Source: Deltaproteobacteria bacterium
GTDB taxonomy: Bacteria; Desulfobacterota; Desulfobacteria; Desulfobacterales; UBA11574
Assembly (NCBI GenBank): GCA_019313505.1
Contig: JAFDBA010000007.1
Coordinates: 1-25,193, forward strand
Direction: 5' to 3'
Length of the DNA stretch: 25,193 nt
A program made the position numbers and the translations under genes. Shown piece by piece: positions 15,066 to 22,652 of this stretch. The notes beneath the pieces were generated by a model. The model did no database searches and was not told where the DNA came from. It was given only the letters and a program-made list of their open reading frames with translations. Numbering within the stretch: position 1 is the stretch's first letter; each line of letters opens with the position of its first letter.

Positions 15066-16406
15066 GTGAAACATGACACACCACATATCCTTCTGGTAAA
15101 TCCCTGGATACATGATTTTGCTGCTTATGATTTCTGGGCCAAGCCTCTTGGGCTTCTCACCCTTGCATCAATACTCCGGCATCATGGATTTAACATTACC
15201 TATTTAGACTGCCTTGATCGTTTCCATCCAAAAGCATCTCAAGCCGATCCTTATACCAGACACGGCAGGGGGCCTTATTTAAAAACAAAAATTCCAAAAC
15301 CCGGTGGATTGGAAGACATCCCCCGAAACTTTTCCAGATACGGAATCAAAAAAAAGTGGTTCAGGGAAGATCTTCTTTGCATAAAAAAGCCCGATCTGGT
15401 GTTAGTGACTTCCATGATGACTTACTGGTATCCGGGTGTACAGGAGACCATAGGTGTAATAAAAGAAATTTTCCCTGATGTGGCAATTGTCCTTGGAGGA
15501 ATATATGCCAGTCTCTGTCATGAGCATGCGCAAAATTACTCCGGCGCACACCATGTAGTAAAAGGGTCTGGCGAAAAACACATCCTTAAACTGGCCAGTG
15601 ATTATACCGGTTTTTCCGTAAAGGCAAAGTTTAATCCTGATGATCTTGATACCCACCCCTATCCGGCATTTGAACTTCAAAGAAAAATTACCTATATTCC
15701 TCTACTAACTTCCAGGGGATGTCCTTTTGCCTGTAAATACTGTGCCTCGCATTTTTTAAATCCAAAAAGAATGGTGCGAAATCCCGAATCTGTTGTCCAA
15801 GAGATAAAATACTGGCATGAAAAATATAAAGTAAAAGATTTTGCATTCTATGACGATGCACTACTTGTGAATGCAGGAAAGTATGCTGTTCCCATGCTCG
15901 AGGGTATAATAAAATCTGGTCTTAAGGTTCGTTTTCATACACCCAATGCGGTCCATATCCGTGAAATTTCAAAACAGACAGCCCGGCTGATGTTTCAAGC
16001 AGGTTTCAAAACAGTGCGTCTTGGTCTTGAAACCACAGCTTTTAATATAAGAAATGAATTAGACGTAAAGGTAACAGCTGCGGAATTTGAAAAAGCTGTT
16101 AACTCCTTGAAAGAAGCGGGTTTTAAAAAAGAGCTTATCGGTGCATACCTGTTGACCGGGCTTCCAGGACAAGAAATAAAATCCATAGAAGATTCTATAA
16201 AAACAGTCAGACAAAACCAGGTAATACCAATCCTGGCACATTATTCCCCGATTCCCCACACGGCGCTGTGGAGCAGAGCTGTTTCCAGCTCACGCTACGA
16301 TCTTGAATCGGATCCTATATTTACAAACAACGCCATATTCCCCTGCCAGGATGAACGGTTTTCATGGCAAACAATTTCTCACCTGAACAATTTGGCCACA
16401 GGATAA
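15066..16406 (+). CDS. B12-binding radical SAM enzyme, substrate unknown
   Basis: A 446-aa protein with an N-terminal cobalamin-binding Rossmann-like domain (about residues 5-180). Visible parts are HILLVNPWIHDF, LGLLTLASILRHHGF, VAIVLGGIYASL and VVKGSGEKHI. A radical SAM domain follows. Its 4Fe-4S triad is in SRGCPFACKYCAS (Cys219, Cys223, Cys226), and GLET and LTGLPGQ elements lie further on. The DxHxxG cobalamin motif is not evident, so B12 use is uncertain. The start is GTG at 15066, 8 bp after ahbB, with no strong ribosome site and no alternative ATG nearby. It is not AhbC or AhbD in layout, since those lack this N-terminal domain. The tight link to ahbB hints at tetrapyrrole chemistry, which is an inference. 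Confidence 0.82.
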   Translation: MKHDTPHILLVNPWIHDFAAYDFWAKPLGLLTLASILRHHGFNITYLDCLDRFHPKASQADPYTRHGRGPYLKTKIPKPGGLEDIPRNFSRYGIKKKWFREDLLCIKKPDLVLVTSMMTYWYPGVQETIGVIKEIFPDVAIVLGGIYASLCHEHAQNYSGAHHVVKGSGEKHILKLASDYTGFSVKAKFNPDDLDTHPYPAFELQRKITYIPLLTSRGCPFACKYCASHFLNPKRMVRNPESVVQEIKYWHEKYKVKDFAFYDDALLVNAGKYAVPMLEGIIKSGLKVRFHTPNAVHIREISKQTARLMFQAGFKTVRLGLETTAFNIRNELDVKVTAAEFEKAVNSLKEAGFKKELIGAYLLTGLPGQEIKSIEDSIKTVRQNQVIPILAHYSPIPHTALWSRAVSSSRYDLESDPIFTNNAIFPCQDERFSWQTISHLNNLATG

Positions 16407-16490
16407 AAACCGTATCACCTGAATGTTTTATTTCCTTGTTGTTTCGGAAAGATACAAGAGTATAAAATATGGGATTATAAATACAGATCG

Positions 16491-17390
16491 TTAATTTTCA
16501 TTGGGCTCATTTTTTAGCAAAATATCGAGTATTTTGGGGATATAATCTTCAGCTTTACTGACATGGAACCGACAGGAACCCGCACCACGGTGCCCACCGC
16601 CTTCAAACCCTGAAAGCATCAGTCCGACATTCACATTGCAATTTCGGTTAAAAATACTATGACCTACGCTTACGACAACTTTTTCTTTACTGTCATTGTC
16701 ATAACGAATTTTAACGCTCACAACCGCCTCGGAAAACAACGAATAGACCAGGAAACGATTTCCGGTGGGAGTTTTATCGAATGAACGAAAATCCGTAATC
16801 GATACGTTTCCTTTTAGCTTGGTGTTTTCCTGTAAGATTTTTTTATATTTCTTGTTCTTCTCAATAATTGCATTACATCGTTTTTTGACTTCAGAATCTT
16901 CAAGAATCCTGTTGATATCGAACTTTCTGAGCAAATCAATAAGTCTGTGCCAATAGAGTTCATCATATTCGTCATGACCCAAAATCGTCATGGAAAGCGC
17001 AACAAATCCGTACTTTTCAGGATGCAGCACTTCATCCAGAGATAGATCCGCCGAATCGATTTTGTCTGTTTCTTTGATTAATTCGCTGTAATCACGTTTA
17101 AACCTATCTTTATAATATTCGAAAACGATGCCTGCCGCTGAAGGGGCAATCTTAAAAGCGCCTTTGAACGGTTTGTCGATTCTGTTGGTATGGTGATGGT
17201 CAAACCACAACGAGCACCGTTCATCATATGGCAGGTTTGCAAGGATATCGCCTTCTTGAATATCCACCAGCCCTTTTTGCATGTCATTCGGCTCGACCCA
17301 TTTCACAGGTCCTTTTACATTTTCTGCTTCATAAAGTAACGCGGCACATACAACGCCGTCAAAGTCCGGTCTGGTAACGATACGCTTCAT
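16491..17390 (-). CDS. DHH/DHHA1-family phosphoesterase
   Basis: A 299-aa member of the DHH superfamily, which contains exopolyphosphatases, nanoRNases and cyclic-dinucleotide phosphodiesterases. The metal motifs are TRPDFDGVVCA (Asp9, Asp11) and WFDHHHTN (Asp64-His65-His66). The C-terminal DHHA1 domain carries the SGFEGGGHRGAGSCRF glycine-rich signature. The ATG at 17390 is chosen over one five codons upstream, because AGGAAG is well spaced from it and the protein then begins MKRIVTRPDFDG. The substrate cannot be told from sequence. It lies downstream of hmcD on the same strand but beyond 366 bp of repeats, so it is probably transcribed separately. Confidence 0.85.
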   Translation of the reverse strand: MKRIVTRPDFDGVVCAALLYEAENVKGPVKWVEPNDMQKGLVDIQEGDILANLPYDERCSLWFDHHHTNRIDKPFKGAFKIAPSAAGIVFEYYKDRFKRDYSELIKETDKIDSADLSLDEVLHPEKYGFVALSMTILGHDEYDELYWHRLIDLLRKFDINRILEDSEVKKRCNAIIEKNKKYKKILQENTKLKGNVSITDFRSFDKTPTGNRFLVYSLFSEAVVSVKIRYDNDSKEKVVVSVGHSIFNRNCNVNVGLMLSGFEGGGHRGAGSCRFHVSKAEDYIPKILDILLKNEPNEN

Positions 17391-17560
17391 ATAGAACTTC
17401 CTCATTCATATTTTGGTATTAGTTCAGTTCTTTGAAATAAATCGATTTCAAACGAGCTGAAGCGGCAATATTTTCAAAAAGTATCGTTCTAAGGATCAGC
17501 CAGGGGAAAAATGGCAAAGAAGGCCAATAATAGTGGGCCGGTGAGTTGATGTACGATAAT

Positions 17561-17605
17561 GAGACCTTTGCAAAACGCCCCCTTTTGATGGTCTCGTAAA
17601 AAGTC
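17561..17605. repeat. Truncated MITE end joined to GATG..TCGTAAAAAGTC motif
   Basis: gagacctttgcaaaacgccccctttt at 17561-17586 matches, reverse-complemented, the right end of the element at 7099-7240 across 26 bases with one difference. It is followed at once by gatggtctcgtaaaaagtc (17587-17605), a copy of the motif at 12849. The 17391-17560 stretch upstream has no recognisable gene. Confidence 0.55.
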
Positions 17606-17620
17606 ACGAACTCAACTATA

Positions 17621-17747
17621 GATGGCTAAGTAAAAAGGTTCATATACAAGGCGTAGGATTTTTTCAGGAACGAGGCCATACATGTAGTATGCCGAGTGTC
17701 TGAAAAAATCCTACAACGCAGTAGATGGGACTTTTTACTTAGCCATC
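17621..17747. repeat. 127-bp palindromic repeat element
   Basis: The ends are exact inverted repeats: gatggctaagtaaaaag at 17621-17637 and its reverse complement at 17731-17747. The pairing continues inward with mismatches: gtaggattttttcag near 17653-17667 faces ctgaaaaaatcctac near 17700-17714, and ccatac faces gtatgcc around the centre. The whole unit can fold as one long imperfect cruciform or RNA hairpin. It starts 9 bp after the hmcD stop, so it may end the operon transcript. No open reading frame or transposase is present. Confidence 0.75.
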
Positions 17748-17756
17748 AACTTTTAA

Positions 17757-17891
17757 TTAATCTTCATTTTTACCACTACCCAGAAACAACCAGAAAAGCG
17801 TCATTCCAACCAGTGTCGCTGCTACCAGCAAATAAGTGACGGATTCCGTATGGGTCATAAAATTTTGAAGCGTATAGAAAACTTTGTCCAT
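17757..17891 (-). CDS. hmcD: HmcD-like small membrane protein
   Basis: A 44-aa protein with a start ATG at 17891 and TAA at 17757-17759. It begins MDKVFYTLQNFM. One hydrophobic helix spans about residues 17-38 (SVTYLLVAATLVGMTLFWLF), and a short charged tail ends KNED. Its position 14 bp after hmcC, its size (Desulfovibrio HmcD is under 50 aa) and its single helix all match HmcD, a small subunit of the Hmc transmembrane complex. The ribosome site (AAAGG) is modest. The identity rests mainly on position and size, as so short a protein has few diagnostic residues. Confidence 0.75.
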   Translation of the reverse strand: MDKVFYTLQNFMTHTESVTYLLVAATLVGMTLFWLFLGSGKNED

Positions 17892-17905
17892 AATCAAAGC
17901 CTTTC

Positions 17906-19078
17906 TTAATGGGCATCCTTGTAATCCGGGTGAGCGTATAAAATGGGCATTCTGGTTGCAATAAACCGGTAAAGGATTAAGCCGATCATAACGATAAAAA
18001 CAGAAATTCCGATTTCCATCCAGTGTGGAAAATACCTTTCGCTGGATGGAAGTTGCCAGTTAAAAGCAACAAGGCAGACATTAAACCGGTTGAGAATTAT
18101 CCCCAATATCGCCAGGACCGATGTCCATTTTATCAGGATCAGATTTTTTTCCCTGACGCCGATGGCATACAGCAGCGCAGGCAGAGCCACGAACCCTATA
18201 AGCTCTACAAGGTACCAGGTTCCATATCCTGTTTTAAGATAATGCCAATTGTTCCCGGCAGATATCCCCATAACCTTAATGGCGAAATAACCCGCCAGAA
18301 CATAAGCGGCGGCCTTGCCGAATCCCAAAGTGATACCGTTTGCTTCTTTGAGGTGAGTTTCATCCATTTTGTAAGCAAAAAAGCGGTGGGAAAGGGTGCT
18401 TTCAAAAATAACCATGGAAAGCCCTGCGATAATACTGGTTACAAAAAAATAAATCGGTATGTATGGAGAATACCACAATGGGTGCAGCTTTGACGGTGCG
18501 ATTAAAAAGAGAGAACCTAAAGAAGACTGGTGCATGGTGGAAAGTACAACGCCGAATATGGTCAGAAGGATGGTTAGTTTGACCGCAAGATTGCGGGCTT
18601 TTTTTAATCCCAGCCATTCCAGGGCCGCAGGGGAGAATTCAACAAAAAGGACCGTAAGGTAAATGGCGACGCAAAGACCCACTTCGAAGAGAACTGAAGT
18701 GGTTCCCTGTTGGACGACTAAGGGGTAGGGGAGGCGCCATGGCCGACCCACGTCGTATTGCAACGCCAGAACAACCAGAGAATACCCCAAAAAACCAGTC
18801 AAAACAGCCGGTCGAACGGCCGAATGGTATTTTTTCATTCCAAAAAGGTAGACGGCGGCGGAAGTAACATATCCACCGGCAGCCAGAGCCACACCACAAA
18901 GCAGGTCAAAGCTTATCCAGATACCCCAGGGGTTGTTATCGGAAAGGTTGGTAACCGCCGCCAATCCGCCGGTAAATCGTAAATATGTAATATAAAGACC
19001 AATGACGACGACGATTCCAGCACAGATATTAAACAGGTTGAAAAATGATTTATTCTCTGCAATAGTTTCTTCGGTCAT
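17906..19078 (-). CDS. hmcC: HmcC, NrfD-family integral membrane subunit
   Basis: A 390-aa polytopic membrane protein with about ten hydrophobic segments, of the NrfD/PsrC family that exchanges electrons with the quinone pool and may move protons. The N-terminus is cytoplasmic-like (MTEETIAENKSFFNLFN). The first helices hold GLYITYLRFTGGLAAVTNLSDNNPWGIWISFD, a typical start for HmcC. The length is very close to Desulfovibrio HmcC. The ATG at 19078 overlaps the hmcB stop by one base (ATGA), so the two are coupled. It receives electrons from HmcA via HmcB, by analogy with the Desulfovibrio complex. Confidence 0.92.
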   Translation of the reverse strand: MTEETIAENKSFFNLFNICAGIVVVIGLYITYLRFTGGLAAVTNLSDNNPWGIWISFDLLCGVALAAGGYVTSAAVYLFGMKKYHSAVRPAVLTGFLGYSLVVLALQYDVGRPWRLPYPLVVQQGTTSVLFEVGLCVAIYLTVLFVEFSPAALEWLGLKKARNLAVKLTILLTIFGVVLSTMHQSSLGSLFLIAPSKLHPLWYSPYIPIYFFVTSIIAGLSMVIFESTLSHRFFAYKMDETHLKEANGITLGFGKAAAYVLAGYFAIKVMGISAGNNWHYLKTGYGTWYLVELIGFVALPALLYAIGVREKNLILIKWTSVLAILGIILNRFNVCLVAFNWQLPSSERYFPHWMEIGISVFIVMIGLILYRFIATRMPILYAHPDYKDAH

Positions 19079-20064
19079 CAGGATTCCTCCCCCGTTTGAG
19101 ACTCAGTAGCTTCCGATATTATTGACTGAGGGCTGGCATCTGCTTTATCCAATGCCAAGGCCACAGCATTTTCCTGTTCTGTTTGTGCAATTTTTTCTTT
19201 ACGTTTCGATACGGCATAAAGACCTGTAAGCAAAACAGGCCATAGCCCCACGATCATGGGAACCGAACTGAGAGCGCCCGCGGTTAATTCAGGTGCCGGT
19301 GTTACGCCCAGATCTTCCCGCATACCCAGCTCTTTAAAGGGCACGCCGGATATATACAACCAGCTTGTCCCTCCCATTTCATGTTCACCGTAGATATGAT
19401 CTACATATCGATCCGGATACTTCTGGATACGTTGCTTGGCAAAATTGATAAGATCCTGCCGTTTTCCAAACGTAAGGGCTTCCATGGGGCAGACCTCAAC
19501 ACATCCGGGGAGTTGACCTTTGCTGACCCGCGGATAGCACATGGTACATTTCCTTATCCGGGGAGTAAGGACCTGATCGTATTCATATGTAGGTATTTCA
19601 AAGGGACAGGCAACCATACAATACCGACAGCCCACACAAACAGAGGAATCATATATAACAGCTCCTGTTTTTGTCTTTGTAAAGGCTCGTACAAAACATA
19701 CGGACGCACAGGCCGGCTCCAGGCAGTGGTTACATTGTTTTTTGAAAAATACCGGTTTTTTCGGCCTTTCAGGATCATTGTATTTGTTGACCACTGTAAA
19801 TGCTTTTGTTGTGGTTCTTCGTTTCTTTTCCAGGACGGAAAGATCCGCAAATGGTTTATCCGGCGAAGGTAAATCATTCACTTTATTGCAGGCGGTTTCA
19901 CAGCTTCTGCATCCAACGCACAGAGTCGTATCATGCAATACTGCAAAACTGCCCGGATAACCGGTGAAATGTTTATGTGTTGAAGCAGTGGCTGATTTGC
20001 CTATAGTTGCACTTAAGCCTGCTGCACCAACCCATCCTAAAAATTTTCTTCTGGATATGGACAT
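19078..20064 (-). CDS. hmcB: HmcB, periplasmic ferredoxin-like iron-sulfur subunit
   Basis: A 328-aa subunit predicted to bind four 4Fe-4S clusters and pass electrons between HmcA and HmcC. The N-terminus is a twin-arginine signal, SRRKFLGWVGAAGLSA, so it is exported folded. Cluster motifs are DTTLCVGCRSCETACNKV, QCNHCLEPACASVC, SVCVGCRYCMVACPFEIP and KCTMCYPRVSKGQLPGCVEVCP. A C-terminal hydrophobic helix (about 268-288: VPMIVGLWPVLLTGLYAV) would anchor it in the membrane, as in known HmcB. A charged tail of about 40 residues follows. It is 22 bp behind hmcA and overlaps hmcC by one base. Confidence 0.93.
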   Translation of the reverse strand: MSISRRKFLGWVGAAGLSATIGKSATASTHKHFTGYPGSFAVLHDTTLCVGCRSCETACNKVNDLPSPDKPFADLSVLEKKRRTTTKAFTVVNKYNDPERPKKPVFFKKQCNHCLEPACASVCFVRAFTKTKTGAVIYDSSVCVGCRYCMVACPFEIPTYEYDQVLTPRIRKCTMCYPRVSKGQLPGCVEVCPMEALTFGKRQDLINFAKQRIQKYPDRYVDHIYGEHEMGGTSWLYISGVPFKELGMREDLGVTPAPELTAGALSSVPMIVGLWPVLLTGLYAVSKRKEKIAQTEQENAVALALDKADASPQSIISEATESQTGEES

Positions 20065-20086
20065 ATGAAATACCTCAACAAGTTTT

Positions 20087-21694
20087 CTATTGGGCTTTAA
20101 CTGATTTGTTTCTTTCTTTATGGCAAGCTGTGCAGCTTAAAAACTTTTCTATACCCATTTTTTGGTGACACCCGATACACTGCCTGTGATATGAACCCAT
20201 TATTCCGGGTTTTAACATATTCTTCTCATCAAAAGGCTTGCCATGGCAGCTTTCGCACTTAGGCGGCTTGCCGGCTGCAGGGCTGTTGTGGTGACACCCC
20301 TGGCATAGCGTAGCCTCTACAGGGTGAAAATATGTAGATAGCTTGTTGCCATCTATCTTCTTTTTTATAGCCTGGAAAATTTTCCGGTGCGGAAATTCAA
20401 CCGGTCCGTACCGATCGACCAGTTCGTTGATAACGACCTTTTTCGGTATATCAACAGCGTTTTTTGTGCCGAATATGGTCTTCCATATTTCAGGCATCAT
20501 GCGAGCCAGCTTTCTTTCCCCGGTCTGATACAATACTCCAGTGCTTTTCTCGGGTGGAGCCATATGACATTTCATACACGCAGCCGAATCCTGCTTACGA
20601 TCTTTTCCCAGGAACGCATGGCAACCCGCGCAATTCCGGTTTTGCTGGTTAAGCTCATGGCATCCCATACAGCTCTGTTTAGTATCCAGCTGATGCATGG
20701 CATCTTTGAGTTTAACATATTTTCCTTCTTTGGAACCTGTAAGGGTATGACAGTCAGCACATGATTTTAAATCAGCATGATGGCATACACGGCAGGTATC
20801 ATTATATCTTTCGTGGGCCTTGTGACCAAATGGGACACGATACATCGGAGTTTTAAGACTCTTTTTGCCCCCTGTCTTGATCAAAACAATATCAGGTTGT
20901 TTCCGCTTCAATCTGGGAATTTTATCAACCTTTTTGATCTTTTTCTGCTGCTCTATATCATGGCAGCCTCCGCATGTGACCGGACCTGCGTCAATATTCT
21001 TTGCTATGTTTTTCATGTGACAATCGATGCAGGCAAAATGAGAAGCAAGTCGCATGGAAATCCGCTTTTCCGAATCCAGCTCTTGAGTCTCTTTCTTGTG
21101 ACAGTAACGGCAGGTACCCTCTTTATTTTTGGCATAAAACAGCTTTTTGTTCTTTCGGTCATATTCATGGTGACAATGTTCACACTTGTTCTTCTGGGCT
21201 TTATAATGACGATAATGAAGAGATTTGTCAAAACCAAAAGGCACCCGGGAGGATTTGATCAGAGGTCTTTCCTTGTGACATTCGTTGCATTTAGTAGGTC
21301 CTGCCTTCTCTCCGGCAGCAAGTATTTCAGTGTGGCATTTCGTACAATTATCACAATAAATTTTTGTCAGTTCTTCTCGACTGATATCTTTAAGCCGCAT
21401 GAATTTGGGAGACATACGTCCGTCTTCGGTCTTATGGCAGGTCATGCAGTCTTTATTTTTCTTTTTCAGGGCATCGGTGTGTTGGTCATGTAGAAATACT
21501 GCTGTGGGCTTTTCAAGTTTTCCAAACACCTTCATGGTATCAAAGGTGATGATATCCGGTCTAAACATGTAAGACGGGGTTTGGTCAGGAGTTTCTGACA
21601 ACGCTTTAACATCAAAAGCGCCCATACCGCAAATTAACAAGATAACAACCGCAACTGAGACTCCAGCCCCTATCAGTAACGATCTTCCCTTCAT
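20087..21694 (-). CDS. hmcA: HmcA, 16-haem high-molecular-weight cytochrome c
   Basis: A periplasmic multihaem cytochrome of 535 aa. I count sixteen CxxCH haem-c sites, from CMTCH near residue 83 to CTACH near the C-terminus, the number reported for Desulfovibrio HmcA (about 545 aa). An N-terminal signal or anchor helix covers about residues 6-24 (LLIGAGVSVAVVILLICGMG). It acts as an electron collector between periplasmic dehydrogenases and the HmcBCD membrane module. ATG at 21694 is chosen; GTG at 21697 would add one residue, and both use AAGGA inside the end of fdhE. The gap to fdhE is only 8 bp, which ties the Hmc genes to the formate dehydrogenase genes. All sites are the standard two-residue-gap type. 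Confidence 0.96.
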   Translation of the reverse strand: MKGRSLLIGAGVSVAVVILLICGMGAFDVKALSETPDQTPSYMFRPDIITFDTMKVFGKLEKPTAVFLHDQHTDALKKKNKDCMTCHKTEDGRMSPKFMRLKDISREELTKIYCDNCTKCHTEILAAGEKAGPTKCNECHKERPLIKSSRVPFGFDKSLHYRHYKAQKNKCEHCHHEYDRKNKKLFYAKNKEGTCRYCHKKETQELDSEKRISMRLASHFACIDCHMKNIAKNIDAGPVTCGGCHDIEQQKKIKKVDKIPRLKRKQPDIVLIKTGGKKSLKTPMYRVPFGHKAHERYNDTCRVCHHADLKSCADCHTLTGSKEGKYVKLKDAMHQLDTKQSCMGCHELNQQNRNCAGCHAFLGKDRKQDSAACMKCHMAPPEKSTGVLYQTGERKLARMMPEIWKTIFGTKNAVDIPKKVVINELVDRYGPVEFPHRKIFQAIKKKIDGNKLSTYFHPVEATLCQGCHHNSPAAGKPPKCESCHGKPFDEKNMLKPGIMGSYHRQCIGCHQKMGIEKFLSCTACHKERNKSVKAQ

Positions 21695-21702
21695 CACAAT
21701 GT

Positions 21703-22569
21703 TTATCCTTGCCTATTATCGAACTTCCGATTTTCAAGATTTTCTTGGGCTATTATATCCAAATGCCAGGTGGCCACATCATCTAAAGGTACAATTATGG
21801 GTCCCGGCAGTTCACGCAGGTCAATGGTCTTTATGTAATGGCCGCAGCGGTTGCAAAGATCCACACGCAGACCCTCTTCACTCTCAGCACGAAGATAGCT
21901 CAAATCTTCCCTATTATCATTCTCGCAAAAAGGGCAGCGAAGGCGAGTATAGGGCCATGCGGTTTCGCATAAAGAACAGTGCAGTGTCCTCATGCCCCCC
22001 TCGCCGGAAAAATCGGCCAGTTTTGGTGCCGAACCGCACACCGGGCAGTGACCGTAAGACCATTGATTTAAGTCCAACCGCTCAAAAACAGCTTGTGCTA
22101 CGTTCAATAGAGCCGGTCTAAGTGACAAACGAAGGATGAGAGTGAGCACCGGTGGATCGATCTTAAATTCCCGGGCCGCTGTTTCAATAGCTTCAAAGTC
22201 CGATGCCAGTACCGCTTTCATCAGTTTGGGAATACCGTTTTGATCCTTGGCAAGGGCTTGAAGCAATCCTTCCGCCTGTTTTAGTCCGTTTTCCCTTTTC
22301 GTTAACAGATCCACCAGATGTTTGTATAAAGCTCCGGCCTGTTCCCAGTCCAAGGACAATTTTTCCGGGTCCAGGAAAGACCGCCCCTGGGACCTGGCCT
22401 CCAGTGAAGGAGCCTGGTCAAAGTCCAACTCGGGCAGGCGAAATTTTCCAGCAGCCTGTACAGTCTCGGACAAAAGATCTCCTACCCACTGAGCGATCTC
22501 GGCATAGACCGGGTTACGCTTTCCAATTACTTTTACTTTGGAGGCTATACTTTCAAGGTTCGGGGACAT
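21703..22569 (-). CDS. fdhE: FdhE, formate dehydrogenase maturation protein
   Basis: A 288-aa member of the FdhE family, cytoplasmic rubredoxin-like proteins needed for formation of active formate dehydrogenases. The C-terminal half has four CxxC pairs: HCPVCGSAPKL, HCSLCETAWPY, RCPFCEND and LCNRCGHY, which bind iron in E. coli FdhE. The N-terminal half is helical (about residues 1-160). The conserved PVCGS and RCPFC surroundings make the call firm. It is transcribed with fdhAB upstream and with hmcABCD downstream. Translation starts at ATG 22569 behind AAAGG. A strong hairpin lies between it and fdhB, which could set its level below that of the structural subunits. Confidence 0.93.
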   Translation of the reverse strand: MSPNLESIASKVKVIGKRNPVYAEIAQWVGDLLSETVQAAGKFRLPELDFDQAPSLEARSQGRSFLDPEKLSLDWEQAGALYKHLVDLLTKRENGLKQAEGLLQALAKDQNGIPKLMKAVLASDFEAIETAAREFKIDPPVLTLILRLSLRPALLNVAQAVFERLDLNQWSYGHCPVCGSAPKLADFSGEGGMRTLHCSLCETAWPYTRLRCPFCENDNREDLSYLRAESEEGLRVDLCNRCGHYIKTIDLRELPGPIIVPLDDVATWHLDIIAQENLENRKFDNRQG

Positions 22570-22618
22570 GGATAGACCTTTCCGCTAATTAAGAAAAAGC
22601 AGTCGTTATAATATAAGT

Positions 22619-22646
22619 CTGGGGCTCCGGATTGACGGAGCCCCAG
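22619..22646 (-). terminator. Strong intercistronic hairpin between fdhB and fdhE
   Basis: CTGGGGCTCCG (22619-22629) and CGGAGCCCCAG (22636-22646) form a perfect 11-bp GC-rich stem with a 6-base loop, 6 bp after the fdhB stop. On the transcribed strand the hairpin is followed by ACTTATATTATAA, which is T-rich but not a canonical U-run. Partial terminator or mRNA-stabilising/processing hairpin are both possible. The roughly 85-bp gap here is the largest inside the fdh-hmc operon. Confidence 0.6.
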
Positions 22647-22652
22647 GTTGGA

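Noticed and set aside
16407..16490. Possible bidirectional terminator between the convergent radical SAM and DHH genes
   Set aside because: Only a 5-bp stem (tttcc/ggaaa) without a clear T-run; not strong enough to call.
17419..17607. 62-residue minus-strand open frame upstream of the DHH gene
   Set aside because: It starts within repeat DNA and has no family features.
20777..21493. 238-residue plus-strand open frame
   Set aside because: Antisense to hmcA. Its cysteine-poor, hydrophobic look arises from the complementary strand of haem-binding codons.
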